Assembly: GCA_946886325.1 (NCBI GenBank)
Contig: CAMPIK010000023.1
Span: 1 to 11,852 of the forward strand
DNA: 11,852 nt
Source of the DNA: an uncultured Shinella sp.
Lineage (GTDB): Bacteria; Pseudomonadota; Alphaproteobacteria; Rhizobiales; Rhizobiaceae
Direction of reading: 5' to 3'
Part shown: one piece after another, positions 1 to 8,317 of the stretch
Layout of the letters: the number at the start of each line of letters is the position of its first letter
Position numbering within the stretch: position 1 is the first letter of the stretch
Position numbers and translations under genes: made by a program
Notes under the pieces: model-generated
Databases searched by the model: none
What the model saw: the letters and a program-made list of their open reading frames with translations, nothing else
Told to the model about the DNA's origin: nothing

Positions 1-2
1 GC

Positions 3-302
3 GCACCGGGCTCGATCGTCGTCAACCGCGGTGGCGTCGACTATCGCCCGCCCCATGTCACCAAGGAACAGGACATCGCGCTTGCCGCCGGCGACCGCGT
101 TCGGGTCGAGACACCAGGCGGCGGCGGCTACGGCTCGCCCTTCGACCGGGACGTTGCCGCCGTCGAGGCCGATGTGGCGCTCGGCTATTACACGACCGAG
201 GAGGTGCGCAGCCTCTTCGGTGTGGTCATCGATCCGCAGTCCGGCCGGCACGATGGCGTGCGCACCGCAGAGCTTCGCGGCCGCCTCAAGGCCGCCGCCT
301 GA
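3..302 (+). CDS. Hydantoinase B/oxoprolinase subunit, C-terminal end (partial)
   Basis: Only the last 99 codons lie in the window; the reading frame is open from the left edge and stops with TGA. The visible tail contains the glycine-rich TPGGGGYGSPFDRD stretch followed by an alternating acidic/alanine helix and a YGVV-like LFGVVID segment. Together these are a signature of the C terminus of HyuB/N-methylhydantoinase B and the matching half of 5-oxoprolinase. Family members work with HyuA in ATP-dependent opening of hydantoin-like or 5-oxoproline rings in the cytoplasm; the exact substrate cannot be told from this piece. A hyuA-type gene probably lies just upstream, outside the window. Only 26 bases separate its stop from the next gene, so the three + strand genes are probably one operon. 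The family call is firm; the substrate is open. Confidence 0.85.
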   Translation, partial: APGSIVVNRGGVDYRPPHVTKEQDIALAAGDRVRVETPGGGGYGSPFDRDVAAVEADVALGYYTTEEVRSLFGVVIDPQSGRHDGVRTAELRGRLKAAA

Positions 303-314
303 CCGAAACAATCC

Positions 315-320
315 GGGGAG
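315..320 (+). promoter_or_regulatory. Ribosome binding site of first PF06684 gene
   Basis: GGGGAG lies 8 bases before the ATG at 329. It supports that start and shows independent translation initiation in the 26-base gap after the hydantoinase gene. Confidence 0.65.
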
Positions 321-328
321 AACACCAG

Positions 329-913
329 ATGCCGACCGTCAACGTCCGCAAGATCGTCACGCAGATCGAGGAAATCTTTCACGAGGGCGGGCCGCCCGCC
401 GACGTGCCGCTGCGACGCGGCGCCATCATGGCGGTGATCGAGAACCCCTTCGCCGGCGGCTACGTGCCCGAGGTCGCCGACTTCATGGAAACGCTGAAGC
501 CGCTCGGCCTCGACATGGCGAAGCGGCTTCTCGATGCGCTGGGCGGCGATCCGAAGGCGATCGAGGGCTATGGCAAGGGCTCGATCGTCGGCGAGGCGGG
601 CGAGGTGGAGCACGGCGCGCTGTGGCATTCGCCGGGCGGCTATTCGATGCGCGAGGTGCTGGGTGGCGCAAAGGCGATCGTTCCCTCCTCGAAGAAGGTC
701 GGCGGGCTCGGTACACGGCTCGACGTGCCGATCACCCATATCAATGCCTCCTATGTGCGCAGCCATTTCGACGCCATCGAGGTTGGCGTGCCAGATGCGC
801 CGCGCCGCAACGAACTGGTCTTCGTGCTGGCCATGACGACGGGACCCAGGGTGCATGCGCGCATGGGCGGTCTCGCGGCCTCCGATATCAAGGGTGAGGA
901 CGGCCTTCGATGA
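329..913 (+). CDS. Amino acid synthesis family protein (PF06684/DUF1185), copy 1
   Basis: This 194-residue protein matches the whole length of PF06684. Conserved blocks are ENPFAG (38-43), GKGSIVGEAGEVEHG (82-96), PSSKK (119-123), YVRSHFDAI (142-150), PDAPRRNE (155-162) and HARMGG (176-181). No signal peptide or membrane segment is visible, so it is cytoplasmic. The family's name reflects an old guess; known structures have a chorismate-mutase-like fold, and I know of no firmly established reaction. Members often sit beside hydantoinase/oxoprolinase genes, as here, which hints at a role in ring-opened amide or amino acid derivatives (inference). Start choice rests on the GGGGAG site at 315-320. 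The stop overlaps the start of a paralogue by 4 bases (ATGA), implying translational coupling and roughly equal amounts of the two products. The family call is sure; the function is unknown. Confidence 0.88.
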   Translation: MPTVNVRKIVTQIEEIFHEGGPPADVPLRRGAIMAVIENPFAGGYVPEVADFMETLKPLGLDMAKRLLDALGGDPKAIEGYGKGSIVGEAGEVEHGALWHSPGGYSMREVLGGAKAIVPSSKKVGGLGTRLDVPITHINASYVRSHFDAIEVGVPDAPRRNELVFVLAMTTGPRVHARMGGLAASDIKGEDGLR

Positions 914-1494
914 AACCGCGCATCCGCAAGATCGTCACCTTCGTCGAGGAAACGCTCCTCGAGCAGGGCCGGCCCGTCGATCCGCCGGTGCGGCGCGCAG
1001 TCTCGGCCGCCGTCGTCGAAAACCCTTACGCGGGCCGCTACGAGGACGACCTGACGCCGATGTACGACATGGCGACCGAGCTCGGCGCCATGCTGTCGGA
1101 ACGGGCGATCCGGGCGCTCGGCATCGAGGGTGCTGATGTCGAAAGCTTCGGCAAGGCGGCGGTGGTCGGCGAGGACGGCGAACTGGAGCACGCGGCGGCA
1201 CTGATGCATCCGAAGCTCGGCGCACCGATCCGCGCGGCGATTTCCGGCGGGATGTCGATCATTCCGTCGTCGAAGAAGCGGGCCGGTCCCGGCGCACCCT
1301 TCGACATTCCGCTCGGCTACAAGGACGCGGTCTTCGTGCGCAGCCATTTCGACGGCATCGAGGCGCGCATCCCCGATGCCCCGCGCGCCGACGAGATCGT
1401 CGTCGCCGTGGCCCTGACCACCGGCGGCCGGCCGCATGCGCGCGTCGGCGGATTGCAGAAAGACGAAGTTGTCGGCAAGGACGGGCTCAGGTAG
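910..1494 (+). CDS. Amino acid synthesis family protein (PF06684/DUF1185), copy 2
   Basis: This second PF06684 protein is also 194 residues and aligns with copy 1 almost without gaps, at perhaps 40-50% identity by eye. It keeps VENPYAG (36-42), VVGEDGELEH (85-94), His100, PSSKK (119-123), FVRSHFDGI (142-150), PDAP (155-158) and HARVGGL (176-182), and ends in the same DGLR tail. Differences include Asp161 where copy 1 has Asn (NE to DE) and a more acidic region at 44-48. Equal length, adjacency and the ATGA overlap suggest tandem duplication followed by divergence, perhaps giving a heteromeric complex (inference). It is cytoplasmic by the absence of targeting signals. The gene ends 5 bases before the convergent stop of the marR-type gene, with no terminator in between. 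The reaction is unknown. Confidence 0.88.
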   Translation: MKPRIRKIVTFVEETLLEQGRPVDPPVRRAVSAAVVENPYAGRYEDDLTPMYDMATELGAMLSERAIRALGIEGADVESFGKAAVVGEDGELEHAAALMHPKLGAPIRAAISGGMSIIPSSKKRAGPGAPFDIPLGYKDAVFVRSHFDGIEARIPDAPRADEIVVAVALTTGGRPHARVGGLQKDEVVGKDGLR

Positions 1495-1499
1495 CTGGG

Positions 1500-2030
1500 T
1501 CAGCCGATCTGCGTCAGCAGTTCGATGAACTTCTTGCGGTCGCGCGGCGCCAGCGGCGCCAGCACCTCATCGCTCACCTGGTTGGAGATCGGCAGGATCT
1601 CCAGCGTGAAATGAATGCCCTTCGGCGTCAGGCGCGCGAGGTTGACGCGCTGGTCCTGTTCGGTCGCGATGCGTTCGATCAGCCCCATCGCCTGGAGCCG
1701 ACGCATCATCGGGCTGAGCGTCGCCGTATCGATCGCCGTCAGGCGGCCGAGATTGATCTGCGACATCTCGCCGTGGCGGGCGAGCGTCGCGAGGATCGCG
1801 GTCTGCGTCGGCGTGATCGCCTTGCCCTCGAACATCTTCTGGAAGATCGCGGTCGCGCGCTGGTGAGCGCGGCGCACGAGGTGGGCGTTGTGGACCTCGA
1901 GACGGTAGCCGATCGCCTCCAGCCGCGCGTCGATCTCGGCCTGCGTCAGGCGCGGATAGTCGTCGGCCGTGGCTCCCGTCGCGGCCGAATGCGGCGTTGG
2001 CTTCTCCGTCCCCATCTCCACCATCGTCAT
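1500..2030 (-). CDS. MarR-family transcriptional regulator
   Basis: This 176-residue protein has a winged helix-turn-helix core at about residues 72-138. ITPTQTAILATLA leads into the SQINLGRLTAIDTATLSPMMRRL recognition region (positions 90-112) and a wing with the D-x-R pair (Asp126, Arg128) before LTPKG, the typical MarR arrangement. Flanking helices (about 31-70 and 140-175) would form the dimer interface. MarR proteins are usually repressors released by small aromatic or amide-like ligands. It is the last gene of the operon, so it may control the operon in feedback fashion or act on the convergent hydantoinase-side genes; neither is shown. The ATG at 2030 overlaps the upstream TGA by 4 bases. 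An ATG at 2024 has a better-spaced GAGG (7 bases) and could be the true start, removing two residues. Confidence 0.88.
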   Translation of the reverse strand: MTMVEMGTEKPTPHSAATGATADDYPRLTQAEIDARLEAIGYRLEVHNAHLVRRAHQRATAIFQKMFEGKAITPTQTAILATLARHGEMSQINLGRLTAIDTATLSPMMRRLQAMGLIERIATEQDQRVNLARLTPKGIHFTLEILPISNQVSDEVLAPLAPRDRKKFIELLTQIG

Positions 2031-2668
2031 GCCTCGAACACCACATTGTCGATCGAGACGCCGCCGGCCATCGCCGCGACGACCGTCGCGGTATCGGCGA
2101 CGGTGCCGAAATGGGTGGCGATGTCGTAGAGCGTCGAGGCATGCTCGCGCGGTCCGGTCGCCGCGCAGGCGTCGTGCGGCACGACGATGTCGTAGCCGAG
2201 GAAGAAGCCGTCATGCACCGTGGAGCGCACGCAGATATTCGTCACCACGCCGCAGACGACGAGCTGCGACACCAGCATATCCTTCAGGACGAGGTCGAGA
2301 TCGGTCTGGAAGAAGGCCGAGTAGCGGTGCTTGATGACGATGATGTCGTCGTCCTGCGGCGCGAGGTCGTCGATCACCTGCGTCGCCCAGGTGTTCTCCT
2401 CGCCATGCGGCGTGCGCTTCAGCCATTCCCGGTCGCGCCGCATGTTGCGGCGGTGGGAATCGATGACGAAAATCACAGGCACTCCATTGGCGCGCGCCGC
2501 GGCGATCAGCGCCAGTTGCTGCGGCATCAGCGTCTCGTAGCCGGGTAGCACCATCTTGCCGCCGGGCTTGCAGAACTCGTTGATCATGTCGACGACGACG
2601 AGCGCCGTCTTCTCAGGGTCGAGCCGGGCCGAACCATCGTGCCGGTGGGCGGAAAATACGTCGTTCAT
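2027..2668 (-). CDS. Isochorismatase-fold cysteine hydrolase (nicotinamidase-like)
   Basis: This 213-residue protein carries the family triad: Asp27 in LVVVDM, Lys113 in VIKHRYSAF and Cys146 in GVVTNICVRST, the nucleophilic cysteine position. DSH (Asp70, His72) and a later His88 resemble the metal-ligand pattern of nicotinamidase/pyrazinamidase relatives. The fold also covers RutB-type ureidoacrylate hydrolases, N-carbamoylsarcosine amidase and biuret hydrolases, so the substrate is an amide or carbamoyl compound that I cannot name. In this operon it would follow base release by the nucleoside hydrolases (inference). I start it at the ATG at 2668 because GGAAAGGAAG lies 6 bases upstream; a TTG at 2674 would add two residues. 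It follows the nucleoside hydrolase gene by 26 bases and overlaps the regulator gene by 4 bases if that starts at 2030. The family is certain; the substrate is not. Confidence 0.88.
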   Translation of the reverse strand: MNDVFSAHRHDGSARLDPEKTALVVVDMINEFCKPGGKMVLPGYETLMPQQLALIAAARANGVPVIFVIDSHRRNMRRDREWLKRTPHGEENTWATQVIDDLAPQDDDIIVIKHRYSAFFQTDLDLVLKDMLVSQLVVCGVVTNICVRSTVHDGFFLGYDIVVPHDACAATGPREHASTLYDIATHFGTVADTATVVAAMAGGVSIDNVVFEA

Positions 2669-2674
2669 GTCCAA

Positions 2675-2684
2675 CTTCCTTTCC
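2675..2684 (-). promoter_or_regulatory. Ribosome binding site of cysteine hydrolase gene
   Basis: On the minus strand GGAAAGGAAG lies 6 bases upstream of ATG 2668. This decides in favour of that ATG over the in-frame TTG at 2674, which sits only one base from the site. Confidence 0.7.
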
Positions 2685-2694
2685 GTCGATGAAA

Positions 2695-3624
2695 TCAGTC
2701 GCGCAGCAGCGCATAGAGCATCTCGAAGAACCGGTCGGAATCGACGCGGCTCGCCACTTTCACATTGGTTCCGAGCTTGCGCTCGTTCCAGTAGTCGGCA
2801 ACCGTCGCGCCGAAGGTGAAGGTGCCGGTCAGGTCGATCTCGACATGGGCATCGCGCGTCTCGATCAGCGTCGGGTCGATGACGACGGCGAGCGCCAGCG
2901 GGTCGTGCAGCGCGCCGCCAACGCCCATCTGGCCGCGATGGAGCTTCTCGTAGAACTTCAGCCAGTCGAGCACCACCGCGCCGAGCGGGGTCTCGATCTT
3001 GCGCAGTTCGGCAAACTGCTCCTCCTCCACCAGCACATGCATGGTGACGTCGAGGCCGACCATGGTGATGTCGAGGCCGCTGTCGATGACGATGCGGGCG
3101 GCTTCCGGGTCGCAGAAGATGTTGAACTCGGTCGGCGTGATATATTCGCTGCGCCGGTAGAAGGCGCCGCCCATCAGGACGATCTTCGCGATCTTGTCCT
3201 TCAGATGCGGATATTTCAGCAGGAACATGCCGATATTGGTGAGCGGTCCGGTCGGAACGATCACCACGGGCTCTGTCGCCTCGGTCAGCACCTTCGCGAT
3301 GAAATCAACCGCATGCAGATCGACGAGCGGCAGCGACGCCTCGGGAAGATAGGCCGTACCATCAAGCCCGCTCGGGCCGTCGGCGGTGCCGAGTACCAAC
3401 GGCCGGGCTATCGGCGATACGCAGCCTTGCGCAATCGGCACGTCGGTCGCGCCGATGAATTCCATGATGCGCCGGGCGTTTGTCGTCGTGCGCTCCAGCG
3501 TTGCGTTGCCGCAGACGGTCGTCACGCCGATGAGGTCGATGGCCGGCGAGCGATGCGCCATCACCAGCGCGATCGCATCGTCGTGGCCGGGGTCGCAGTC
3601 CATCAGGACGGGAATTTTCTTCAT
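2695..3624 (-). CDS. Nucleoside hydrolase, canonical IunH/Rih type
   Basis: This 309-residue protein should cleave the N-glycosidic bond of ribonucleosides to base and ribose. Near its N terminus it has the calcium-binding D-x-D-P-G-x-D-D motif (Asp9, Asp11, Asp15, Asp16). FNIFCDPEAA includes Asn168 and ALHDPLAL includes His240-Asp241. These positions match the well-known Crithidia inosine-uridine hydrolase numbering (Asn168, His241, Asp242) almost exactly. VPTGPLTNIG and IVLMGGAF are further family blocks. No signal peptide is visible, so it acts in the cytoplasm on imported nucleoside. I chose ATG 3624 because AAGGA lies 7 bases upstream and family members start MKKIP-like; an in-frame ATG at 3639, overlapping the preceding stop as ATGA, would add five residues. 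Base preference cannot be read. Family and activity class are confident. Confidence 0.92.
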   Translation of the reverse strand: MKKIPVLMDCDPGHDDAIALVMAHRSPAIDLIGVTTVCGNATLERTTTNARRIMEFIGATDVPIAQGCVSPIARPLVLGTADGPSGLDGTAYLPEASLPLVDLHAVDFIAKVLTEATEPVVIVPTGPLTNIGMFLLKYPHLKDKIAKIVLMGGAFYRRSEYITPTEFNIFCDPEAARIVIDSGLDITMVGLDVTMHVLVEEEQFAELRKIETPLGAVVLDWLKFYEKLHRGQMGVGGALHDPLALAVVIDPTLIETRDAHVEIDLTGTFTFGATVADYWNERKLGTNVKVASRVDSDRFFEMLYALLRD

Positions 3625-3631
3625 GACGGCG

Positions 3632-3636
3632 TCCTT
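3632..3636 (-). promoter_or_regulatory. Ribosome binding site of canonical nucleoside hydrolase
   Basis: AAGGA on the minus strand is 7 bases upstream of ATG 3624. The site lies inside the stretch that a start at 3639 would translate, so it argues for the shorter protein. Confidence 0.6.
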
Positions 3637-4640
3637 CATGCCAGCGAGCCGATCGCGGTCTTGAACAGGGAGAGGAATTTCCGGCCGTCGAGGTTCTCGC
3701 AGATGCGGGTCGTCTCAGGGCCGGAGAAGGGCAGGATCTGGCGGCCCCGAAAGGCGACCGTCTGGCCGCGCACCAGCCGCTCCGACAGCGCGACATCGAC
3801 GAAGAGCGGTTCGGTCATCTGGAAATACTCCGGATGCAGCACCGCACTGACGGCAATCGCGTCATCCAGCGGGAAGCCGACGAGCTGGAAGAACTCGCGC
3901 CAGATGTCGATATAGATCGGGAAGGTCTCGCAGATCTCTGCAACCACCTTGCTTTCGGGATAGAGCGTGGCGAGATCTGACAAGTCGTCGCGCGTCAGCA
4001 TCGAGGGTGCGACGCGATTGTCCTCGCAGACGTCGAGTGGCACCAGGATGATCGGTGCGCCGGAGGCCAGCACCACACGGGCGGCCTCAGGGTCGGCCCA
4101 GATGTTGTATTCCGAGACCGGCGTCATGTTGCCGGGCGTGTGGAAGCAGCCGCCGAGCACGACGATCTGCTTGACGAGGCCGGCAATATCCGGCGCCATG
4201 CGCAGCGCCAGCGCCACATTGGTCTGCGGTCCGGTTGCAACGATGGAGATTTCGCCGGGATTGGCGCGCACGGTGTCGATGATGAAATCGGTCGCGTGCT
4301 TGTCCATCGCCTTGCGCTTCGGTTCCGGTGCAGGCGGGTTGAAGGCCTTCAGCCGGTCGCCGAAGCGGGCCTGCAACTGCTTTTCGAAATGCACCGGCGC
4401 CAGCATGTCTTCCCGGGAATTGCCGACGATCGGGCGCCAGGCGCCTGATGCCACCGGCACGTCGTCACGGCCGGCGAGCGACAGGGTGTTGAGCACGACA
4501 TTCGTCACCTGCTCGATGCCGCCGGCAGCCCCCGTGACGGCGGTCACGCCTTCGAGATGGATGCCCTCGCAGCCGAGGGCGAAGAGGATGGCGAGGATGT
4601 CGTCCCCCGCCGAATCCACGTCGAGAATGATGCGTTCCAT
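3636..4640 (-). CDS. Nucleoside hydrolase family protein, divergent active site
   Basis: At 334 residues this is slightly longer than the operon's other hydrolase. It has the IU-nucleoside hydrolase fold: an N-terminal aspartate cluster, VATGPQTNVALAL (134-146), IVVLGGCFHTPG (159-170), SEYNIWADPEAARVVL (176-191) and LDDAIAVSAVLHP (258-270). Two motifs are unusual. The metal motif reads D-V-D-S-A-G-D-D (7-14), with Pro-Gly replaced by Ser-Ala but all four Asp kept. At the position of the catalytic-site His there is Asp259, followed by the metal-ligand Asp260. Family subtypes lacking this His exist (the trypanosomal IAG hydrolases have Trp there), so activity is plausible with altered base recognition. 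It starts 3 bases after the permease stop, with GGAG 9 bases upstream. The family is sure; the substrate is unknown. Confidence 0.88.
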   Translation of the reverse strand: MERIILDVDSAGDDILAILFALGCEGIHLEGVTAVTGAAGGIEQVTNVVLNTLSLAGRDDVPVASGAWRPIVGNSREDMLAPVHFEKQLQARFGDRLKAFNPPAPEPKRKAMDKHATDFIIDTVRANPGEISIVATGPQTNVALALRMAPDIAGLVKQIVVLGGCFHTPGNMTPVSEYNIWADPEAARVVLASGAPIILVPLDVCEDNRVAPSMLTRDDLSDLATLYPESKVVAEICETFPIYIDIWREFFQLVGFPLDDAIAVSAVLHPEYFQMTEPLFVDVALSERLVRGQTVAFRGRQILPFSGPETTRICENLDGRKFLSLFKTAIGSLA

Positions 4641-4643
4641 GCG

Positions 4644-5609
4644 TTATGGCTCCGAAGGGCGCTCGGGGCGCCGGATGAGAGAGAGGCTTTCGAGGGTTTC
4701 GCGGATGATCTTCGGCCGCTGCCGGTAGGTCAGGATGAAGAGCGCCGTCAGCGACACCAGATAGGGCACCATCAGCACCAGATAGGACGAGAGGCCGAAG
4801 CTCTGGAGACGCAGCGACAGCGCATCGGAAAAGCCGAAGAGCAGGCAGCCGAGCAGCACCTTCACCGGATCGCCGTTCGAGAAGATCAGCACCGCCACCG
4901 CCATGAAGCCGCGGCCGGACGACATGTTCTCGGCGAACATGGTGATGTAGCCGAGCGACAGATGCGCGCCGGCGAGGCCGGCCAGAAGGCCGCACATCAG
5001 CGAGGCGATATGCTGCATGCGATCGGTGGAGATGCCGAGCGATTCCGCCGCATCCGGCTTTTCGCCGACGACGCGGATGTGCAGCCCGAGACGGGTGCGA
5101 TAGAGGATCAGCCAGACCACGAAGACGAAGATGAAGGCGCAGTAGACGAGCGGCGTATAGCCCGACAGCACGCGGCCGATCGGCCCGAGGTCGCTGATGA
5201 AGGGGATATCGACGCGCGGCAGGCCGACGATGTCGTTGCGCACGATCGAGCCGCGCGTGCCGAAGATCGCCTTCGACAGCGTGATCGTCAGCCCGCCCGC
5301 CATGATGTTGAGCGCGAGGCCCACCACCACCTCGTTGGCCCGGAAAGTGACGACGAGCAGGGAGAAGATCGCCGCCATGACGATGGCGGCCGAAACGCCG
5401 ATCGCAAGGCCACCCATCGCCGAACCGGTCCAGATCGAGCCGAGCACCGCGAAAAAGGCGCCGGTCAGCATCTGGCCTTCCAGCCCGATGTTGAAGATGC
5501 CGGCCTTGGTGGTGAAGGTGCCGCCGAGGGCCACGAGCAGGATCGGCGCCGTCGTGCGCAGCGTCGCCGCGATCAGCGCGATGTTGAAGATCTTTTCTAG
5601 AACTTCCAT
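4644..5609 (-). CDS. ABC transporter permease, BMP-type nucleoside importer (NupQ/YufQ-like)
   Basis: This 321-residue, strongly hydrophobic inner-membrane protein of the BPD_transp_2 family has some eight or more membrane segments. The signature AGIFNIGLEGQMLTGAF (37-53) is diagnostic of this permease family, and GEKPDAAESLGI (in the cytoplasmic loop before the last third) is the usual coupling-loop region. It pairs with the upstream permease to form the translocation channel of an importer fed by the BMP lipoprotein-like binding protein. The start at 5609 is set by AGGGAGA 6 bases upstream. The frame is open further upstream to 5921, but that part lies inside the preceding permease gene and encodes arginine-rich nonsense. 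The first 13 bases overlap the end of the preceding permease gene. Nucleoside is the likeliest substrate from family and neighbouring hydrolases. Confidence 0.9.
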   Translation of the reverse strand: MEVLEKIFNIALIAATLRTTAPILLVALGGTFTTKAGIFNIGLEGQMLTGAFFAVLGSIWTGSAMGGLAIGVSAAIVMAAIFSLLVVTFRANEVVVGLALNIMAGGLTITLSKAIFGTRGSIVRNDIVGLPRVDIPFISDLGPIGRVLSGYTPLVYCAFIFVFVVWLILYRTRLGLHIRVVGEKPDAAESLGISTDRMQHIASLMCGLLAGLAGAHLSLGYITMFAENMSSGRGFMAVAVLIFSNGDPVKVLLGCLLFGFSDALSLRLQSFGLSSYLVLMVPYLVSLTALFILTYRQRPKIIRETLESLSLIRRPERPSEP

Positions 5610-6678
5610 CGACGCTCTCCCTGACGGCTGTCGCGCTTCCGGCGGACGAGGATCTGCGCGGAGACGCAGAGGATGATGAAGGCCTGGATGACCGTGATGA
5701 TCTCGCGCGATGCCGTCGTCTCGACCTCCATCAGGAGCGACCCGGCCCTCAATGCCCCGAAGAAGAGGGCAGTGCCGATCATGCCGATCGGGCTGCCATT
5801 GGCGAGAAGTGCTGCGATGACGCCGTCGAAGCCGAAGCCCGGCGCGAAGCCTTCCATGAAGCGGTGATGCACGCCCAGCGTCTCGACGCCGCCGGCAATT
5901 CCGCCGACCGCGCCGGAGCACAAGAGCACGAGCACGATGTTGCGGCGGATCTTCACGCCGCCATATTCGGCATATTTCGGGTTCGAGCCCATGGCGCTCA
6001 TCGAATAGCCGGCGCTCGTATATTTCAGGAACAGTTGCAGGCCGACGGCGAGCGCGATGGCGATGAAGAGGCCGATATTCAGCCGCGAATCCGGCATCAG
6101 GCGCGGGATCATGGCCGTCGCGGCGATCGGGTCGGTCTCCGACCAGCCGCCGGGGCGCTTGAAGACGGAGATCGTCAGGTAGGAGGTGAAGAGGATCGCG
6201 ACATAGTTAGCGAGAATGGTCGTGACGACTTCGTTCGTCCCGTATCGGGCGCGAAAGAAGGCGGGAATGGCAATCCAGAGCCCGCCGGCGATGAAGGCCG
6301 CGAGGAGGGCTGCCACGGCATGGATGCCGGCCGGCAGCGCGAAGGCGAAGCCGACCCAGGCGGCCGCGAAACCGCCGACATAGAGCTGGCCCTCGACGCC
6401 GATGTTGAAGAGACCGCCGCGCAGCGCAACGCAGGCGGCCGCGCCGCAGATGATGATCGGGGTTGCCTGCAACAGCGAGCTTGCGATGCGTTCCGGGCTG
6501 CCGAAGGCGCCGCGCATCAGCACCGCGAAGACATGGAGCGGGTTCTCGCCCACGGCAAGCGTGATGAGGGCGCCGCCCAGCAGCGCCAGCCCGATGGCGA
6601 AGGCCTGTCCCAACAGCCCATCGACCCACGCGGAACGCTGGCGCACGGGAGTTTCGTTTTTGGTTTCCACGGCGTCGG

Positions 6679-6682
<4 letters not shown>
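5597..6682 (-). CDS. ABC transporter permease, BMP-type nucleoside importer (NupP/YufP-like)
   Basis: This 361-residue inner-membrane protein has a short charged cytoplasmic N terminus (1-20), followed by multiple hydrophobic segments. The family signature RGGLFNIGVEGQLYVGGF lies at 88-105 and the coupling-type loop SAMGSNPKYAEYGGVKI in the second half. The length and order (longer permease first, shorter second) match B. subtilis NupP/NupQ. The ATG overlaps the stop of the ATPase gene as ATGA; an AAGGAG is 13 bases upstream, rather far, so translation probably depends on coupling. With its partner and the double-domain ATPase it forms the importer complex. The function class is confident; the nucleoside identity is inferred from the operon. 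Confidence 0.9.
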
Positions 6683-8208
<1,526 letters not shown>

Positions 8209-8317
8209 CCCGGAACTCTCGACGAGCGCAGCGCATGGTAGCACGGCGGTCACGGGCGGCCAGCACGGACGCCCGCAACGGGTCGGGAGGCGGCCCGTGG
8301 GCCGCCTCGGTTTCGTT
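8209..8317 (-). other. Intercistronic region with hairpin
   Basis: This 109-base gap separates the binding-protein gene from the ATPase gene, by far the longest inside the operon. Its main content is the hairpin at 8287-8308, with the ATPase ribosome binding site at its downstream end. I see no promoter of good quality in it. Confidence 0.5.
8287..8308 (-). terminator. Intercistronic hairpin: partial terminator or mRNA stabiliser
   Basis: GAGGCGGCCC and GGGCCGCCTC form a perfect 10-base-pair, GC-rich stem around a 2-base centre, 9 bases after the stop of the binding-protein gene. Read on the minus strand it is followed by CCCGACC, not by a run of U, so it is not a classical intrinsic terminator. 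A hairpin in this place commonly protects the 3' end of the binding-protein mRNA or lets only part of the transcripts continue, so that the binding protein outnumbers the membrane parts. The structure is seen directly; the role is inferred. Confidence 0.55.

Noticed and set aside
188..1437. Minus-strand open frames opposite the two PF06684 genes
   Set aside because: The + strand frames carry family-wide conserved blocks and proper ribosome binding sites; the opposite frames do not.
1546..1563. GGCGCCAGC direct repeat near the convergent gene ends, considered as a terminator hairpin
   Set aside because: It lies inside the MarR coding sequence as a Leu-Ala-Pro repeat and has no U-tract on either strand. 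It is probably codon repetition only.
2689..3915. Long + strand open frame of 408 codons across both nucleoside hydrolase genes
   Set aside because: It spans the junction of two genes with clear catalytic motifs on the other strand and shows no recognisable protein features.
4557..5600. + strand open frame of 347 codons opposite the permease gene
   Set aside because: Extremely rich in Arg, His, Asp and Glu, the mirror of a hydrophobic membrane protein on the opposite strand; not a real gene.
5610..5921. Upstream extension of the second permease frame
   Set aside because: The extension encodes an arginine-rich, low-complexity stretch lying inside the preceding permease gene. A good ribosome binding site (5616-5622) marks the true start at 5609.
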